Assembly (NCBI GenBank): GCA_903904835.1
Contig: CAIVEI010000190.1
Location: 28,084 to 92,083 of the forward strand
DNA: 64,000 nucleotides
Reading direction: 5' to 3'
Source of the DNA: an uncultured Schlesneria sp.
GTDB taxonomy: Bacteria; Planctomycetota; Planctomycetia; Planctomycetales; Planctomycetaceae
Below are positions 17,596 to 26,159 of the stretch, in pieces; within the stretch, counting starts at the first letter, position 1; the number at the start of each line of letters is the position of its first letter. The translations under genes and the position numbers were made by a program. The notes under the pieces were generated by a model that saw nothing but the letters and a program-made list of their open reading frames with translations, was not told the DNA's origin and did not search any database.

Positions 17596-18573
17596 TCAAA
17601 AATCCTTAAGCATTTCGCCATCAGCCCGATGTCCGAGGTTCCGGAAGGTCTTTGGATCAACGTTCTGACTGATGAATCGGACCGAGCCATCGCCCAGCAC
17701 AAAATGTCCACCGCCAACATGAAAGCTACTTGTCCCTCCGACGAATTCGCGACCTGCTTCCATATCGGCCAATTCCTGCCTCAAGTTACTTCCGTTGACA
17801 TTGCTGAGGGAAATTGCGTGCAACCGGAAAGTCGCCGCTGCCTGTGCAACGGATGCGGCGCCACCCGAAGCGTCATCGCTTGACGGAGCGGTTGCAGGCG
17901 GATTGTTCGGTATTGCGACGACCAGGTTTCGCAACGATGATCTTGTTCCTGACATCCAGCCGAGATCGCTGCCGGTATTCAAGCGACATTCCGCGACGTA
18001 AATCGTGTTCGAACTCCCGTCGGTGATCTGTTCGTATCGAATCGAACTGTTGAGAAAAAGGACTCCATTTTGATTCACATCGATCGGAGTTTCAAAATCG
18101 TTGTGAATTCCATAGTAACTCGTCACGCTGGCCGTTGGACTGACGCCAGCGCTTGCATCCGAGGGACACAGAAAAGCGCTAATCCTCTGCTGACGTGCGG
18201 GAACGTTGGCTGGGTCGTAAACCGACTTATTGAAATCGATGTGGTTGTAGACGTTCTGCTGTTCGAGATACGGCAGTATCTGTGTGATCCAACTCATGTG
18301 ATAACCTGCTCCCTCTTTGGACTGAATTGGTCCAGTGTCGTTTTGCGTTCCAGGGGGCAACACTTCATGAGCCATCATGTAATTGTTCAAAGCCAGGCCG
18401 ATCTGCATCATGTTGTTTTTGCATTGAGTTCGTCGCGCCGCCTCGCGAGCCTGCTGAACAGCAGGGAGCAATAACGCAATCAAGACGGCGATGATTGCAA
18501 TCACGACCAGAAGTTCGATCAGGGTAAAACCCGATTGACGGGAGACTCGTTGGTTTGGATTCAACTTGAACAT
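17596..18573 (-). CDS. DUF1559 pseudopilin-like protein (tandem paralogue)
   Basis: 325 residues. Prepilin N-terminus [20 protein letters not shown], the [22 protein letters not shown] segment, and a C-terminal H-X9-DG motif ([12 protein letters not shown]). It is a close paralogue of the next gene. It differs by an Ala/Ser-rich insertion (near residues 225-260, [18 protein letters not shown]). It follows the small PilX-like gene after 70 bp. Export and assembly should depend on a prepilin peptidase that is not in this window. Confidence 0.9.
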   Translation of the reverse strand: MFKLNPNQRVSRQSGFTLIELLVVIAIIAVLIALLLPAVQQAREAARRTQCKNNMMQIGLALNNYMMAHEVLPPGTQNDTGPIQSKEGAGYHMSWITQILPYLEQQNVYNHIDFNKSVYDPANVPARQQRISAFLCPSDASAGVSPTASVTSYYGIHNDFETPIDVNQNGVLFLNSSIRYEQITDGSSNTIYVAECRLNTGSDLGWMSGTRSSLRNLVVAIPNNPPATAPSSDDASGGAASVAQAAATFRLHAISLSNVNGSNLRQELADMEAGREFVGGTSSFHVGGGHFVLGDGSVRFISQNVDPKTFRNLGHRADGEMLKDF

Positions 18574-18643
18574 AGCGAACAGCTTCCTATTGAGATGAAA
18601 AAGTGGTTATTTTGGTGAATCGAATTCGACTTTGTTTTTTAAT

Positions 18644-19054
18644 TCACGGAACGGATCGGTTACGCGTCACGCGAACAAGATCAGGGTCCCCTGACGGATA
18701 CTCGGCAATTACCGACACAATCCGACGCTTCCGCTGCGTTGTATCGGGTGTCACGGACAGTCGAACTAACGCCGTTCGTTCCGGGGAAAGTTGTTCTTCA
18801 GGGACTTTCCATTCTTCGGTCGTGAAATCGGGTCTGATCTTCATTGTCTTCACGGCTCGATCATAACCTGCGTCAGCGAGCAGATTGGCTTGAAGTCGAT
18901 ACTCGTCACGCTTGAGCTGGCGATGCGACATCGCACTGGTTCTCAGCAAAGCGGCAATTAACATCGACGCGACCAGGAGAGCCATAAGAGCAAACACCAT
19001 GGCCGCTCCTCGGCGAGCTGACGTTCGTTCAATCTTTTTCAGCGATTTTTTCAT
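18644..19054 (-). CDS. Small PilX/GspK-like membrane-anchored protein
   Basis: 136 residues. A basic N-terminus (MKKSLKKIERTSARRG) is followed by one hydrophobic helix (AAMVFALMALLVASMLIAALL) and a polar helix with RLQANLLADAGYDRA, which resembles the RGAALVVALLVLAI...AE.G motif of PilX/GspK minor pilins. The G-A junction after ARRG is a plausible prepilin cleavage site. The ATG overlaps the TGA of the upstream pseudopilin gene (ATGA), showing translational coupling. The protein is much shorter than GspK, so it is likely a reduced minor pseudopilin. Confidence 0.75.
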   Translation of the reverse strand: MKKSLKKIERTSARRGAAMVFALMALLVASMLIAALLRTSAMSHRQLKRDEYRLQANLLADAGYDRAVKTMKIRPDFTTEEWKVPEEQLSPERTALVRLSVTPDTTQRKRRIVSVIAEYPSGDPDLVRVTRNRSVP

Positions 19055-19665
19055 TGTGGGTTCTCCGACGAGTTAGACTCGGTCGCCGACTTGGTCTCGA
19101 CGTTTGTCTTTTCATTCACCAAGCGGTCATTTCGTGTGAGGTAAGCATTGATTTGCATCGCTCGGAGCGGAACCGCTTCCTGATGTTTTTTAATCAGAGC
19201 GGCACCAGGTCGTTCAATGACAAGTTTTCGAAGTGAAGATTCACGGTCGGAACCGGCGGAGATGGAAATATGACAGTCGGGCAAACGAAAGTCGTCACGT
19301 GCCGTCACTTGATCGTGAGTTTCAATTAGACGAACAAGACCATTGGCAATGACGACGTAACGAATTTGATATCCACTTGTATTTCCCAACGTCAATGTCG
19401 GCTTGTCATTCTCAGATCCACTGGTCAACACACCTGTTTCGGACTGATGAACGTCGTCGCGGAATTGAATGGACAGGCGAGAGATAGTCCGCTCGGTGAC
19501 GAACGACTGGGTGACAAGTTTTTCAGACCGCAACAACAGATGAAACGTCATGCCGACAAGCCCGATAACGACCGTCAACATGCTGATCACGACGACCATT
19601 TCTATCAAGGAAACTCCGCGCCGGTTGTGAGCACCGACCTGATCCTGTCGAATCGCGGTCACCAT
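19051..19665 (-). CDS. Minor pseudopilin, GspJ/PulJ-like
   Basis: 204 residues. A prepilin-type N-terminus (NRRGVSLIEMVVVISML, with cleavage expected after G and the +5 Glu present) is followed by a beta-rich domain of about 160 residues. The order behind a GspI-like protein and before a PilX/GspK-like protein matches the I-J-K order of minor pseudopilins in type II secretion. The ATG shares one base with the TAA of the upstream gene (TAATG), and the stop overlaps the next ATG, so three genes are tightly coupled. Sequence alone does not prove the J assignment. Confidence 0.75.
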   Translation of the reverse strand: MVTAIRQDQVGAHNRRGVSLIEMVVVISMLTVVIGLVGMTFHLLLRSEKLVTQSFVTERTISRLSIQFRDDVHQSETGVLTSGSENDKPTLTLGNTSGYQIRYVVIANGLVRLIETHDQVTARDDFRLPDCHISISAGSDRESSLRKLVIERPGAALIKKHQEAVPLRAMQINAYLTRNDRLVNEKTNVETKSATESNSSENPQ

Positions 19666-20171
19666 TATGGCACCTCTTTCATCGAATGCACCCAGGCGGA
19701 CAAACGGAGCGGACTCACCAGTTCACCAGCACGGTTCTGCCAGCGGATCAAAGCGATGATTTGACGCGATTCGAATTCGTCCGCCAGTTGCTTCACGACC
19801 AATGTTTGCTGTAAGCCGGGCAAGACCGCTCGCAAATCGTTATCGGGATCGGGAACCTTCAGTTCCCCGGGCTGAAGATCGGACCAGTCTCGCTGTACGG
19901 CTTCCTCAAGCAAATTGGCCGCATGCTGTAATGCAAACTGCCGTTGTTCGGCTGAGCGTCGTTCTCGAGCGACAACCAACAACATCGGGAGCGTCATCGA
20001 AAACAGGATTCCCAACAGTAGACAAGTCCCAATCATTTCGATGATTGTGAAACCGCCGCGAAGCTGAGAACCTTGCGAATTACGGATTCGCGAACAACGG
20101 GCAGCAGCTCCCCCTGGATCGCACAATCGGGCCTTCGTTTGAAGCCCTATTGAGTATGGCTGACGTTTCAT
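19665..20171 (-). CDS. Minor pseudopilin, GspI/PulI-like
   Basis: 168 residues. A 40-residue basic leader, unusually long, precedes the prepilin motif RGGFTIIEMIGTCLLLGILF. The body has the heptad-like ERRSAEQRQFALQHAANLLEE helix typical of pseudopilins. It opens the three-gene coupled set. The start at ATG 20171 is the only upstream ATG; a later start would shorten the leader. It lies 60 bp after the GspF-like gene at 20232. Confidence 0.7.
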   Translation of the reverse strand: MKRQPYSIGLQTKARLCDPGGAAARCSRIRNSQGSQLRGGFTIIEMIGTCLLLGILFSMTLPMLLVVARERRSAEQRQFALQHAANLLEEAVQRDWSDLQPGELKVPDPDNDLRAVLPGLQQTLVVKQLADEFESRQIIALIRWQNRAGELVSPLRLSAWVHSMKEVP

Positions 20172-20231
20172 GATCTCTTACACGCTTTCCTGATATGCCA
20201 ACGGCCCGATATCCACGGGAGTTAACGTCGA

Positions 20232-21536
20232 TCAACTCAAATCATTCAGTAACTTGATCAATGGAAGAAACATGGCAATCGCGACAAAACCAACGATCAT
20301 TGACATTCCGATCAGTAGGATCGGGCGTACAAATTCCATGAATGCCGTCACGCGAAATGCCGAACGACGTTCCAGGTTGGTCGCCAGCGTTTCGAGAGCC
20401 CAAGGGAGATTTCCGGTCTGTTCAGCCGTTTCAAGGACCAAGGTTTCGGAGTGTTTCAACAGTCCAGCGGCTTGAAGGGTCTGCCAACTGGGGGTCCCCG
20501 CTTGAAGAGACTCGACCGACCACGCTAATCGGTCGCGAAGCCTGATTGGCCCCGGATGTTTTGCGATGGAATTCAAGGCCTGGTCCAGAGGAATTTTCTG
20601 CTCCACGCTTTGCGCTACGGCTCGCATCACATCAGGAGTATACCAGCGAATGAACCAACCTCCGAAAACGGATTGCAGCATGACTCGCCACCCATAGTAC
20701 TGCGCCATCGAGACGAAAATAAAAATGACGATCGGGATATAGAAAAGTGGTAGCCCGAAGACATACCAGAAGTTGACGACGGCATCCGATAACTGAATCA
20801 GCAGAATTGTCGGCTGGGGAAGCTCGGTTCCGAAGTCATCGAAGATCTTTTTAAACTTCGGAATGATGTAATACATGAGAAACCCGACGATCAGGCATGG
20901 GATTGGGATCATGGCTGCGGGATAAATCAGCGCGCCGCCCGAATTCGCAGATTCGTCGTCATAGATCAGGTCTCGCGTCACTCGAAGCGCCGTTTTACGC
21001 AACGTTGAGGGAAGAGACGACGAAACGACGCCTGCATGAATCTGCATTGCGGCAGATCGAGGCAGCAGACCTTGCGGAACAGCCAGTTCGGTCAGCGGTA
21101 CGCCGTTCCTCAATCGTTCTGCCATATCAACCAGCAATCGATGTCGTCGTCCCCATGTCCCTTGTGCATAAGCTTCGATTTCCGCAGAAAGTGGGCGACC
21201 CGACTTCACGGCCAGCGCCAGCAACCAGACGAATTCCACTTGCCTGGCACGGTCTCTTGCACCCGCGATGCGGATCTCGGCGTCTGCCATCAGGAATGCC
21301 AGAAATATCGCCAGCAACAAGCCTACGAATCCGACGGCACCGGATGTGAATGTCAGAAACACCATTCCAAAGATGGCGATGACAGTCAGAATATAGCTGA
21401 TAAAGTTCAAAATCCGCCGCCGGTCACCGGACGCTGTGACCTCGGGTTGAGCGGCTGAAATGGCACGCAGCAAACATGCGATGATCAACGTCGCAAACGG
21501 TCCGCACGACAACACAAAAGTAATCGAAGGGTCCAC
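20232..21536 (-). CDS. Type II secretion/type IV pilus platform protein (GspF-like) with extra N-terminal helices
   Basis: 434 residues from the GTG at 21536, chosen because a strong AGGGAGG lies 5 bp upstream; a TTG at 21557 would place this site inside the gene. Two GspF/T2SF domains are visible: RQVEFVWLLALAVKSGRPL (near 110) and AVAQSVEQKIPLDQALNSIA (near 310), with membrane segments around IIPKFKKIFDDFGTELP and a C-terminal FLPLIKLLNDLS. Unlike standard GspF, about 90 residues with two or three hydrophobic helices precede the first domain. The protein should be an inner-membrane platform for pilus polymerisation. The next gene upstream is a paralogue with the same middle and C-terminal motifs. 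Confidence 0.85.
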   Translation of the reverse strand: MDPSITFVLSCGPFATLIIACLLRAISAAQPEVTASGDRRRILNFISYILTVIAIFGMVFLTFTSGAVGFVGLLLAIFLAFLMADAEIRIAGARDRARQVEFVWLLALAVKSGRPLSAEIEAYAQGTWGRRHRLLVDMAERLRNGVPLTELAVPQGLLPRSAAMQIHAGVVSSSLPSTLRKTALRVTRDLIYDDESANSGGALIYPAAMIPIPCLIVGFLMYYIIPKFKKIFDDFGTELPQPTILLIQLSDAVVNFWYVFGLPLFYIPIVIFIFVSMAQYYGWRVMLQSVFGGWFIRWYTPDVMRAVAQSVEQKIPLDQALNSIAKHPGPIRLRDRLAWSVESLQAGTPSWQTLQAAGLLKHSETLVLETAEQTGNLPWALETLATNLERRSAFRVTAFMEFVRPILLIGMSMIVGFVAIAMFLPLIKLLNDLS

Positions 21537-21541
21537 CCGAA

Positions 21542-21548
21542 CCTCCCT
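21542..21548 (-). promoter_or_regulatory. Ribosome-binding site deciding the GspF-like start
   Basis: Minus strand AGGGAGG, 5 bases before the GTG at 21536. It argues against the upstream TTG at 21557. Confidence 0.7.
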
Positions 21549-21599
21549 CAGTGACAAACTTATTCCGATTAACGGCTTCGTTCCTGTGAAAAAATTTCA

Positions 21600-22655
21600 C
21601 TAAGACAGATCATTCAGCAATTTGATCAGCGGTAGAAATAACGCAATGGTCGTCATTCCAGCAAAGCCCATCACAACAACCAACGCAAATGGTTCAAGGA
21701 TCGTACTGACCAGTCGCGTGCTGACTGTACATCGAGCGGCATACAGGTCTGCCAGTCCGCGTAACGCTTCCACAAATGTCCTTTCCGAACTGGCATGACG
21801 AAAAACCTGCCTTAACGAGTTAGGCAACCCGGAGAGCATTGCCGCCTCATCAGGAGTCGAGCCATGCTCAACATCGTGAGCCATCATCAGGCATTTTCGT
21901 TTCAGCCAGCGGTCATCGCTGGCGGCCCCGGCAAACCTTAGCGCCTTCGAAAACGGCATCTTCGCTTCTGTCAATATTGCCATGATTTGACAGAATTCCG
22001 AATAAGTCGCCAATCGAAAGACTGTCCCAAACAGCGGAATGGATGTCGCCCAGCGTTGCATCAGTCCGGATCGACCGAGCAGCAAAAAGAGAATACACAG
22101 ACCCAGCGGGATATAGAAAATCGGCGTGCCGACAAGACCCCAGAAATTCACGATGGAATCTGAAAATCGGATCATCACGACTGTCAAACCGGGAAGTTCG
22201 GTGCCGAAGTCGTCGAAGATCCGTTTGAATTGCGGGATGATCGTGACCAGAATGAATGAACAGATCATCGCGCAAAACAAAAAAAGAAAAAGTGGATACG
22301 CCAGCGAAGTCCAAACCTCCCGCCGAAGCCACGAAGCACGCTGGGATTGTTCAATGCTGTATTGCATCACAGAGTCGAGCTTTCCGGTTTCGAGTCCCGC
22401 CTCGACCAGTACACTCATTGAATGCGGCAGATGAGTGTCCATATTCCGCATTGCGTCCGCGAGTGGGGTTCCTTGCTCAAGGCGTTCGCTCAGTTCTACC
22501 AGAGCACGCTGAGTTCGTCCTGATCGAGTTTGCTCGGCCAGCGCGCGCAAACCCGCTTCCAGCGGCAGACCGGCATTAACCGCCTGACTGATCTGGCCTG
22601 CTACTGCCGGAGAATTCGCTGCCCCCCGGTTGATTGCCTCATCGTCGTTCGCCAC
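21600..22655 (-). CDS. Type II secretion/type IV pilus platform protein (GspF-like)
   Basis: 351 residues from a GTG with GAGGGA upstream. Two T2SF domains: AVNAGLPLEAGLRALAEQ (near 27) and FCQIMAILTEAKMPFSKALR (near 215). Three hydrophobic segments lie near 125-145, 175-195 and 325-345. It shares IIPQFKRIFDDFGTELP and the C-terminal FLPLIKLLNDLS with the downstream paralogue, so the pair arose by duplication. A platform pair may work as a heterodimer. No GspE-type ATPase is next to it. The M81 peptidase gene ends 33 bp upstream. Confidence 0.9.
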   Translation of the reverse strand: MANDDEAINRGAANSPAVAGQISQAVNAGLPLEAGLRALAEQTRSGRTQRALVELSERLEQGTPLADAMRNMDTHLPHSMSVLVEAGLETGKLDSVMQYSIEQSQRASWLRREVWTSLAYPLFLFLFCAMICSFILVTIIPQFKRIFDDFGTELPGLTVVMIRFSDSIVNFWGLVGTPIFYIPLGLCILFLLLGRSGLMQRWATSIPLFGTVFRLATYSEFCQIMAILTEAKMPFSKALRFAGAASDDRWLKRKCLMMAHDVEHGSTPDEAAMLSGLPNSLRQVFRHASSERTFVEALRGLADLYAARCTVSTRLVSTILEPFALVVVMGFAGMTTIALFLPLIKLLNDLS

Positions 22656-22688
22656 GATAAATCCCTCAGATCATTTGTTTCTTGTGAA

Positions 22689-24173
22689 CTAAGCTGACCA
22701 ACTTGTTGTCCTCTCAAATGGAAACATCGGCTGACGGCGATTCCGATAGGGAAGTTGAGTCATATCGGCCACGGTGACTCCGCGAGTATTGACACGCAGA
22801 ATACTGGGGCAGACCGAACGATATGCCGCCAGCGGAGCATTGACTCCCTTTGCCACGATGACTTGAAATTGCTTCGGCTCCAGCCCAAACGTTGTGAGCT
22901 GCTTTAAGCTGAAAGGAAGTGATCGTTTCGAGGTGACCATCACTGTCAGCCCGTTTTGCGACGAAAGGATTGCAGTCCGCCCTTGATCGAACTCGGTGAA
23001 TCCACCATGACGAACTTCATTTTCGGAATAACGTCCGTCTTCCAATTGTCGAACAGTTAACTCGGCTTCGAGTGGTGGGCCATGCAGCTCGTCTGTCCGA
23101 CCACCGATCGAAAATGTTGATGTATTTCCCATCCCGACTGCTTCTGCAGCTTGAACTGCTGCGGGGTCGTCAATACAGACAAATGCCGGGCCGATCCCTG
23201 TTCGATACAGTTCACGAGCCAGCCATGTTCCATCTCCTGGCGAACCACCGCCGACATTGTCCCCCATGTCTAACAGGCAAACCGGCCCGGGCAAGCCTGC
23301 TGCTTGCGCTACGGCATCTTCGACCGACAGAAACGTACCGGCCAAACCTTCTCGCAGATTCCACATTTCCTGACCAAGTACGTTAGCCAGATTTTGGGCC
23401 AATTCGAAATTTCCATCAGTAACAACCAGCGACGCTGATCCCATTTCGGCGACATCGGCATAGGGAAAGCCCAACATCAAACTCGCCGCAAGAACTCCAT
23501 CACGACATCGCACCGCATCGAAGCGTTCCGCGAGCTCTTTGCATGGGGATTCTAAAGTGCATTGGCGTTCAATGTTGATTGCCATGGGCGGGAAACATGC
23601 GGCCTGTACCGGTCGGATCTCGCCCTTGAGGGTTCGAATCATTAATTCTGCCGCCTCAATACCCCGGTTTTCCTGATCGACATGCGGGTTTGTCCGGTAG
23701 CTGACCAGCGCGTCTGTCGCCGCGACCATCTCGGTCGACAAATTCCCGTGTGGATCGAGTGTCCCGATAATCGGCATCGTTGGCCCGGCAACCGATCGAA
23801 CTTTTGACAGCCATGCACCGTCAGCATCCGGAAATAACCGGGAAACCGTGGCGCCATGCGGTGCGACGAGAAGTCCATCCAGCTGCCCTGCGGAATTCAA
23901 CTGCTTCAGCATTTGCTTCACGAGCGTTTCGAACGCGTCGGGTTCAATTGTTCCAAACGGCAATGCTCGAGCGGCAAACAGCGGTACCGCTTCGAACCCC
24001 GCCTGTGTCAATCCGTCAAAGAACCCACGAATTTCGTGATGAGCACTGGCAAATTGAGTTCGAATATCTTCGCCAACCAGTAACAAATCTTGCTGGAAAT
24101 GACCCAGTGTCGTCGACCCCGGAAGGAACGTATTCGACTCTTGAATCAGTGCAAGAATGCCGACGCGAGGCAT
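22689..24173 (-). CDS. M81 family metallopeptidase (MlrC-like)
   Basis: 494 residues, full length for the M81/MlrC family, whose best-known member degrades linearised microcystin. Family marks are IQESNTFLPG (near 10-20), VAPHGATVSRLFPDADGAWL (near 105), GTLDPHGNLS (probable metal ligands, near 135), YRTNPHVDQENRG (near 157) and LLDMGDNVGGGSPGDGT (near 300). Cytoplasmic location is likely because no signal peptide is seen. The substrate cannot be inferred; these enzymes are widespread amidohydrolase-like proteins. It is divergent from the GntP permease gene, and followed 33 bp later by the GspF pair. Confidence 0.9.
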   Translation of the reverse strand: MPRVGILALIQESNTFLPGSTTLGHFQQDLLLVGEDIRTQFASAHHEIRGFFDGLTQAGFEAVPLFAARALPFGTIEPDAFETLVKQMLKQLNSAGQLDGLLVAPHGATVSRLFPDADGAWLSKVRSVAGPTMPIIGTLDPHGNLSTEMVAATDALVSYRTNPHVDQENRGIEAAELMIRTLKGEIRPVQAACFPPMAINIERQCTLESPCKELAERFDAVRCRDGVLAASLMLGFPYADVAEMGSASLVVTDGNFELAQNLANVLGQEMWNLREGLAGTFLSVEDAVAQAAGLPGPVCLLDMGDNVGGGSPGDGTWLARELYRTGIGPAFVCIDDPAAVQAAEAVGMGNTSTFSIGGRTDELHGPPLEAELTVRQLEDGRYSENEVRHGGFTEFDQGRTAILSSQNGLTVMVTSKRSLPFSLKQLTTFGLEPKQFQVIVAKGVNAPLAAYRSVCPSILRVNTRGVTVADMTQLPYRNRRQPMFPFERTTSWSA

Positions 24174-24564
24174 GGTAAATCTTCAGTACTGGGGGTTGTG
24201 AATGAATACCTGTCAGGAGTTCCGCCTGCCGAACGGCTGTCAGGCGATGAACTAAAGACAGTATGCCTGAAGTCGAGCAGAAAAGGAAGTGTCTAAAAAC
24301 CGAATTGATGGGAATTTTCTCGGAAATTGGGCGACAATTCGTCGTTTATGAGGGCGGAATCCATTGAAGCAATCAACAATGAGAAGAAAATTTGGCTTCC
24401 ATGTGATGACACTTGGGTGATCTGATAGGATCGGACTCGTCGAACCAGGAAGTGAATGGCTACAGATTTAGTAACTCGCCGACTTCAATGTGGCGAAGTG
24501 TTGTCAACTGGCTGACTTTCGCTTGTTTTTTCCGGTGTGCCCTGTCTGCCAGGTGCCGTTATCA
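24174..24564. other. Divergent promoter spacer (391 bp)
   Basis: Spacer between the heads of the M81 peptidase gene (minus) and the GntP permease gene (plus). No coding frame or repeat of note is seen. Both promoters should lie here, but no consensus element stands out. Confidence 0.5.
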
Positions 24565-25971
24565 ATGCTGCATGACATTTATCATCTGTCGATCTTAATC
24601 GGCTGCATGGCGTTGATGATGACGCTGGTGGTTCGGGGGAAGAGTATTTTCGTAGTGGCACCACTTTGTGCCCTGATCGCTGTGACATTCAGTGGCGCTG
24701 ATCCCGTCGCACAGATGAACGATGCGTACATGACCGGGTTCGCGGATTACGTGAAACGCTTCTTTCTGATCTTTGCTCTCGGAGCCGTCTTCGGAAAAAT
24801 AATGGACGAATCCGGAGCTGCCGTGTCGATCGCCCGCACCGTCGGCCAACGGTTGGGGAAGGATCGAGCTTGTCTGGCTGTAGTCTTGGCATGTGCGGTA
24901 TTGACATATGGAGGAGTTTCGTTGTTCGTCGTCGGGTTCTCTGTTTACCCACTTGCCGTGCATCTGTTCCGGTCGGCCAATCTTCCTCGCCGGTTCATTC
25001 CTGCGGCGATAGCCTTTGGATCAATTACATTCACGATGACATCAGCCGGCTCACCAGAAATCCAAAATCTGATTCCAATCAATTACCTTGTCGACTCGAC
25101 AACCGGCCAGTCGTTGACTGACGCCCGAGCCGGTTGGCCCGTGAGTTTGATCGTCGCATTGCTGATGTTTGCACTTGGACAGTGGTATCTCGAATGTGCG
25201 ATTCGGCGCGACATCACGGCGGGTTTCGGCTTTGATGCGCGTGATACGGACCGTGTTCAAACAACGGACGCTGTCGGACCTCCCTTTCTCCTCGCGATTT
25301 TGCCTTTGATTGTGACCATTCTGGCACTCAACCTGCTCCCTGCCATGTGTCATGCATTCGCCTCAATTTGGCTCTCGTCGGAACATTCCCCGGCATTGCA
25401 TGCGATCTTCAGTCGATTTCCAGAGGATGGAACACTCGCCATCTTTCTGGGTGTCGTCGCCGGAACACTCGTAATGCGACACCGACTCATCGACGCCTGG
25501 AAGTGCTTTGGAGACGGCTTCTTTAATGGCTTGCTGGCAGTGGGATCAACGAGCGCGGTCGTCGGATTCGGTGCCGCAATAAAAACACTGCCGGCGTTTC
25601 TACTTGTCGTGAACTGGGTGACAAAAATACCTGGCGATCCATTGATTGGTGCGGCAATCGCCGTGGCGGTGATCGCCGCCATTGCGGGTTCCGCTTCCGG
25701 CGGACAGGCGATTGCGTTACCCGTGATCAAGCCGATCTACGTTGATCAACTTGGCGTCGCTCCACGTGCCTTGCATCGGATCGTGGCGATCTCGTCCGGG
25801 ACGTTGGACTCACTTCCGGCGAATGGTTACATCGTGATGTTAATCCATAACATTTGCGGAGAAACTCATTCACGCGCCTACGGTCCCATCTTCGTGACGA
25901 CCGTACTGATTCCTGCAGTTGGTACCGCCGTCGCCATCGTCCTCTTCAAGTGCTTCCCACACTGGGGATAA
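24565..25971 (+). CDS. GntP-family permease (gluconate/organic acid:H+ symporter type)
   Basis: 468 residues from the ATG at 24565 (MLHDIYHLSILIGCMALMM); the frame is open back to 24490, but that part is Cys/Phe-rich and unlike the family. About 12 hydrophobic segments are visible. GntP/CitMHS-like marks include ADYVKRFFLIFALGAVFGKIM, SGAAVSIARTVGQRLG, TYGGVSLFVVGFSVYPLA, TSAGSPEIQN and GSASGGQAIALPV. The product should import gluconate or a related acid; the substrate is not determinable. It is divergent from the M81 peptidase gene and convergent with the Ser/Thr kinase gene. Confidence 0.9.
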   Translation: MLHDIYHLSILIGCMALMMTLVVRGKSIFVVAPLCALIAVTFSGADPVAQMNDAYMTGFADYVKRFFLIFALGAVFGKIMDESGAAVSIARTVGQRLGKDRACLAVVLACAVLTYGGVSLFVVGFSVYPLAVHLFRSANLPRRFIPAAIAFGSITFTMTSAGSPEIQNLIPINYLVDSTTGQSLTDARAGWPVSLIVALLMFALGQWYLECAIRRDITAGFGFDARDTDRVQTTDAVGPPFLLAILPLIVTILALNLLPAMCHAFASIWLSSEHSPALHAIFSRFPEDGTLAIFLGVVAGTLVMRHRLIDAWKCFGDGFFNGLLAVGSTSAVVGFGAAIKTLPAFLLVVNWVTKIPGDPLIGAAIAVAVIAAIAGSASGGQAIALPVIKPIYVDQLGVAPRALHRIVAISSGTLDSLPANGYIVMLIHNICGETHSRAYGPIFVTTVLIPAVGTAVAIVLFKCFPHWG

Positions 25972-26159
25972 CGACGTATCTGTGCCACTGCTGAGGAGTC
26001 GTCGGAGAAGCTGTGTCTTTCTCTTGCTTGTCTTCTGTGGGTCAAAGATCACTGCTTGACCGAACAATGTCTCTGTCATCCTTCCAGGATGAGATTTCCA
26101 ACATCGAACCTGGTCCAGTGGTGTCGCTGGCGCTCACCAGACCGGTGCCAGTAACGATT

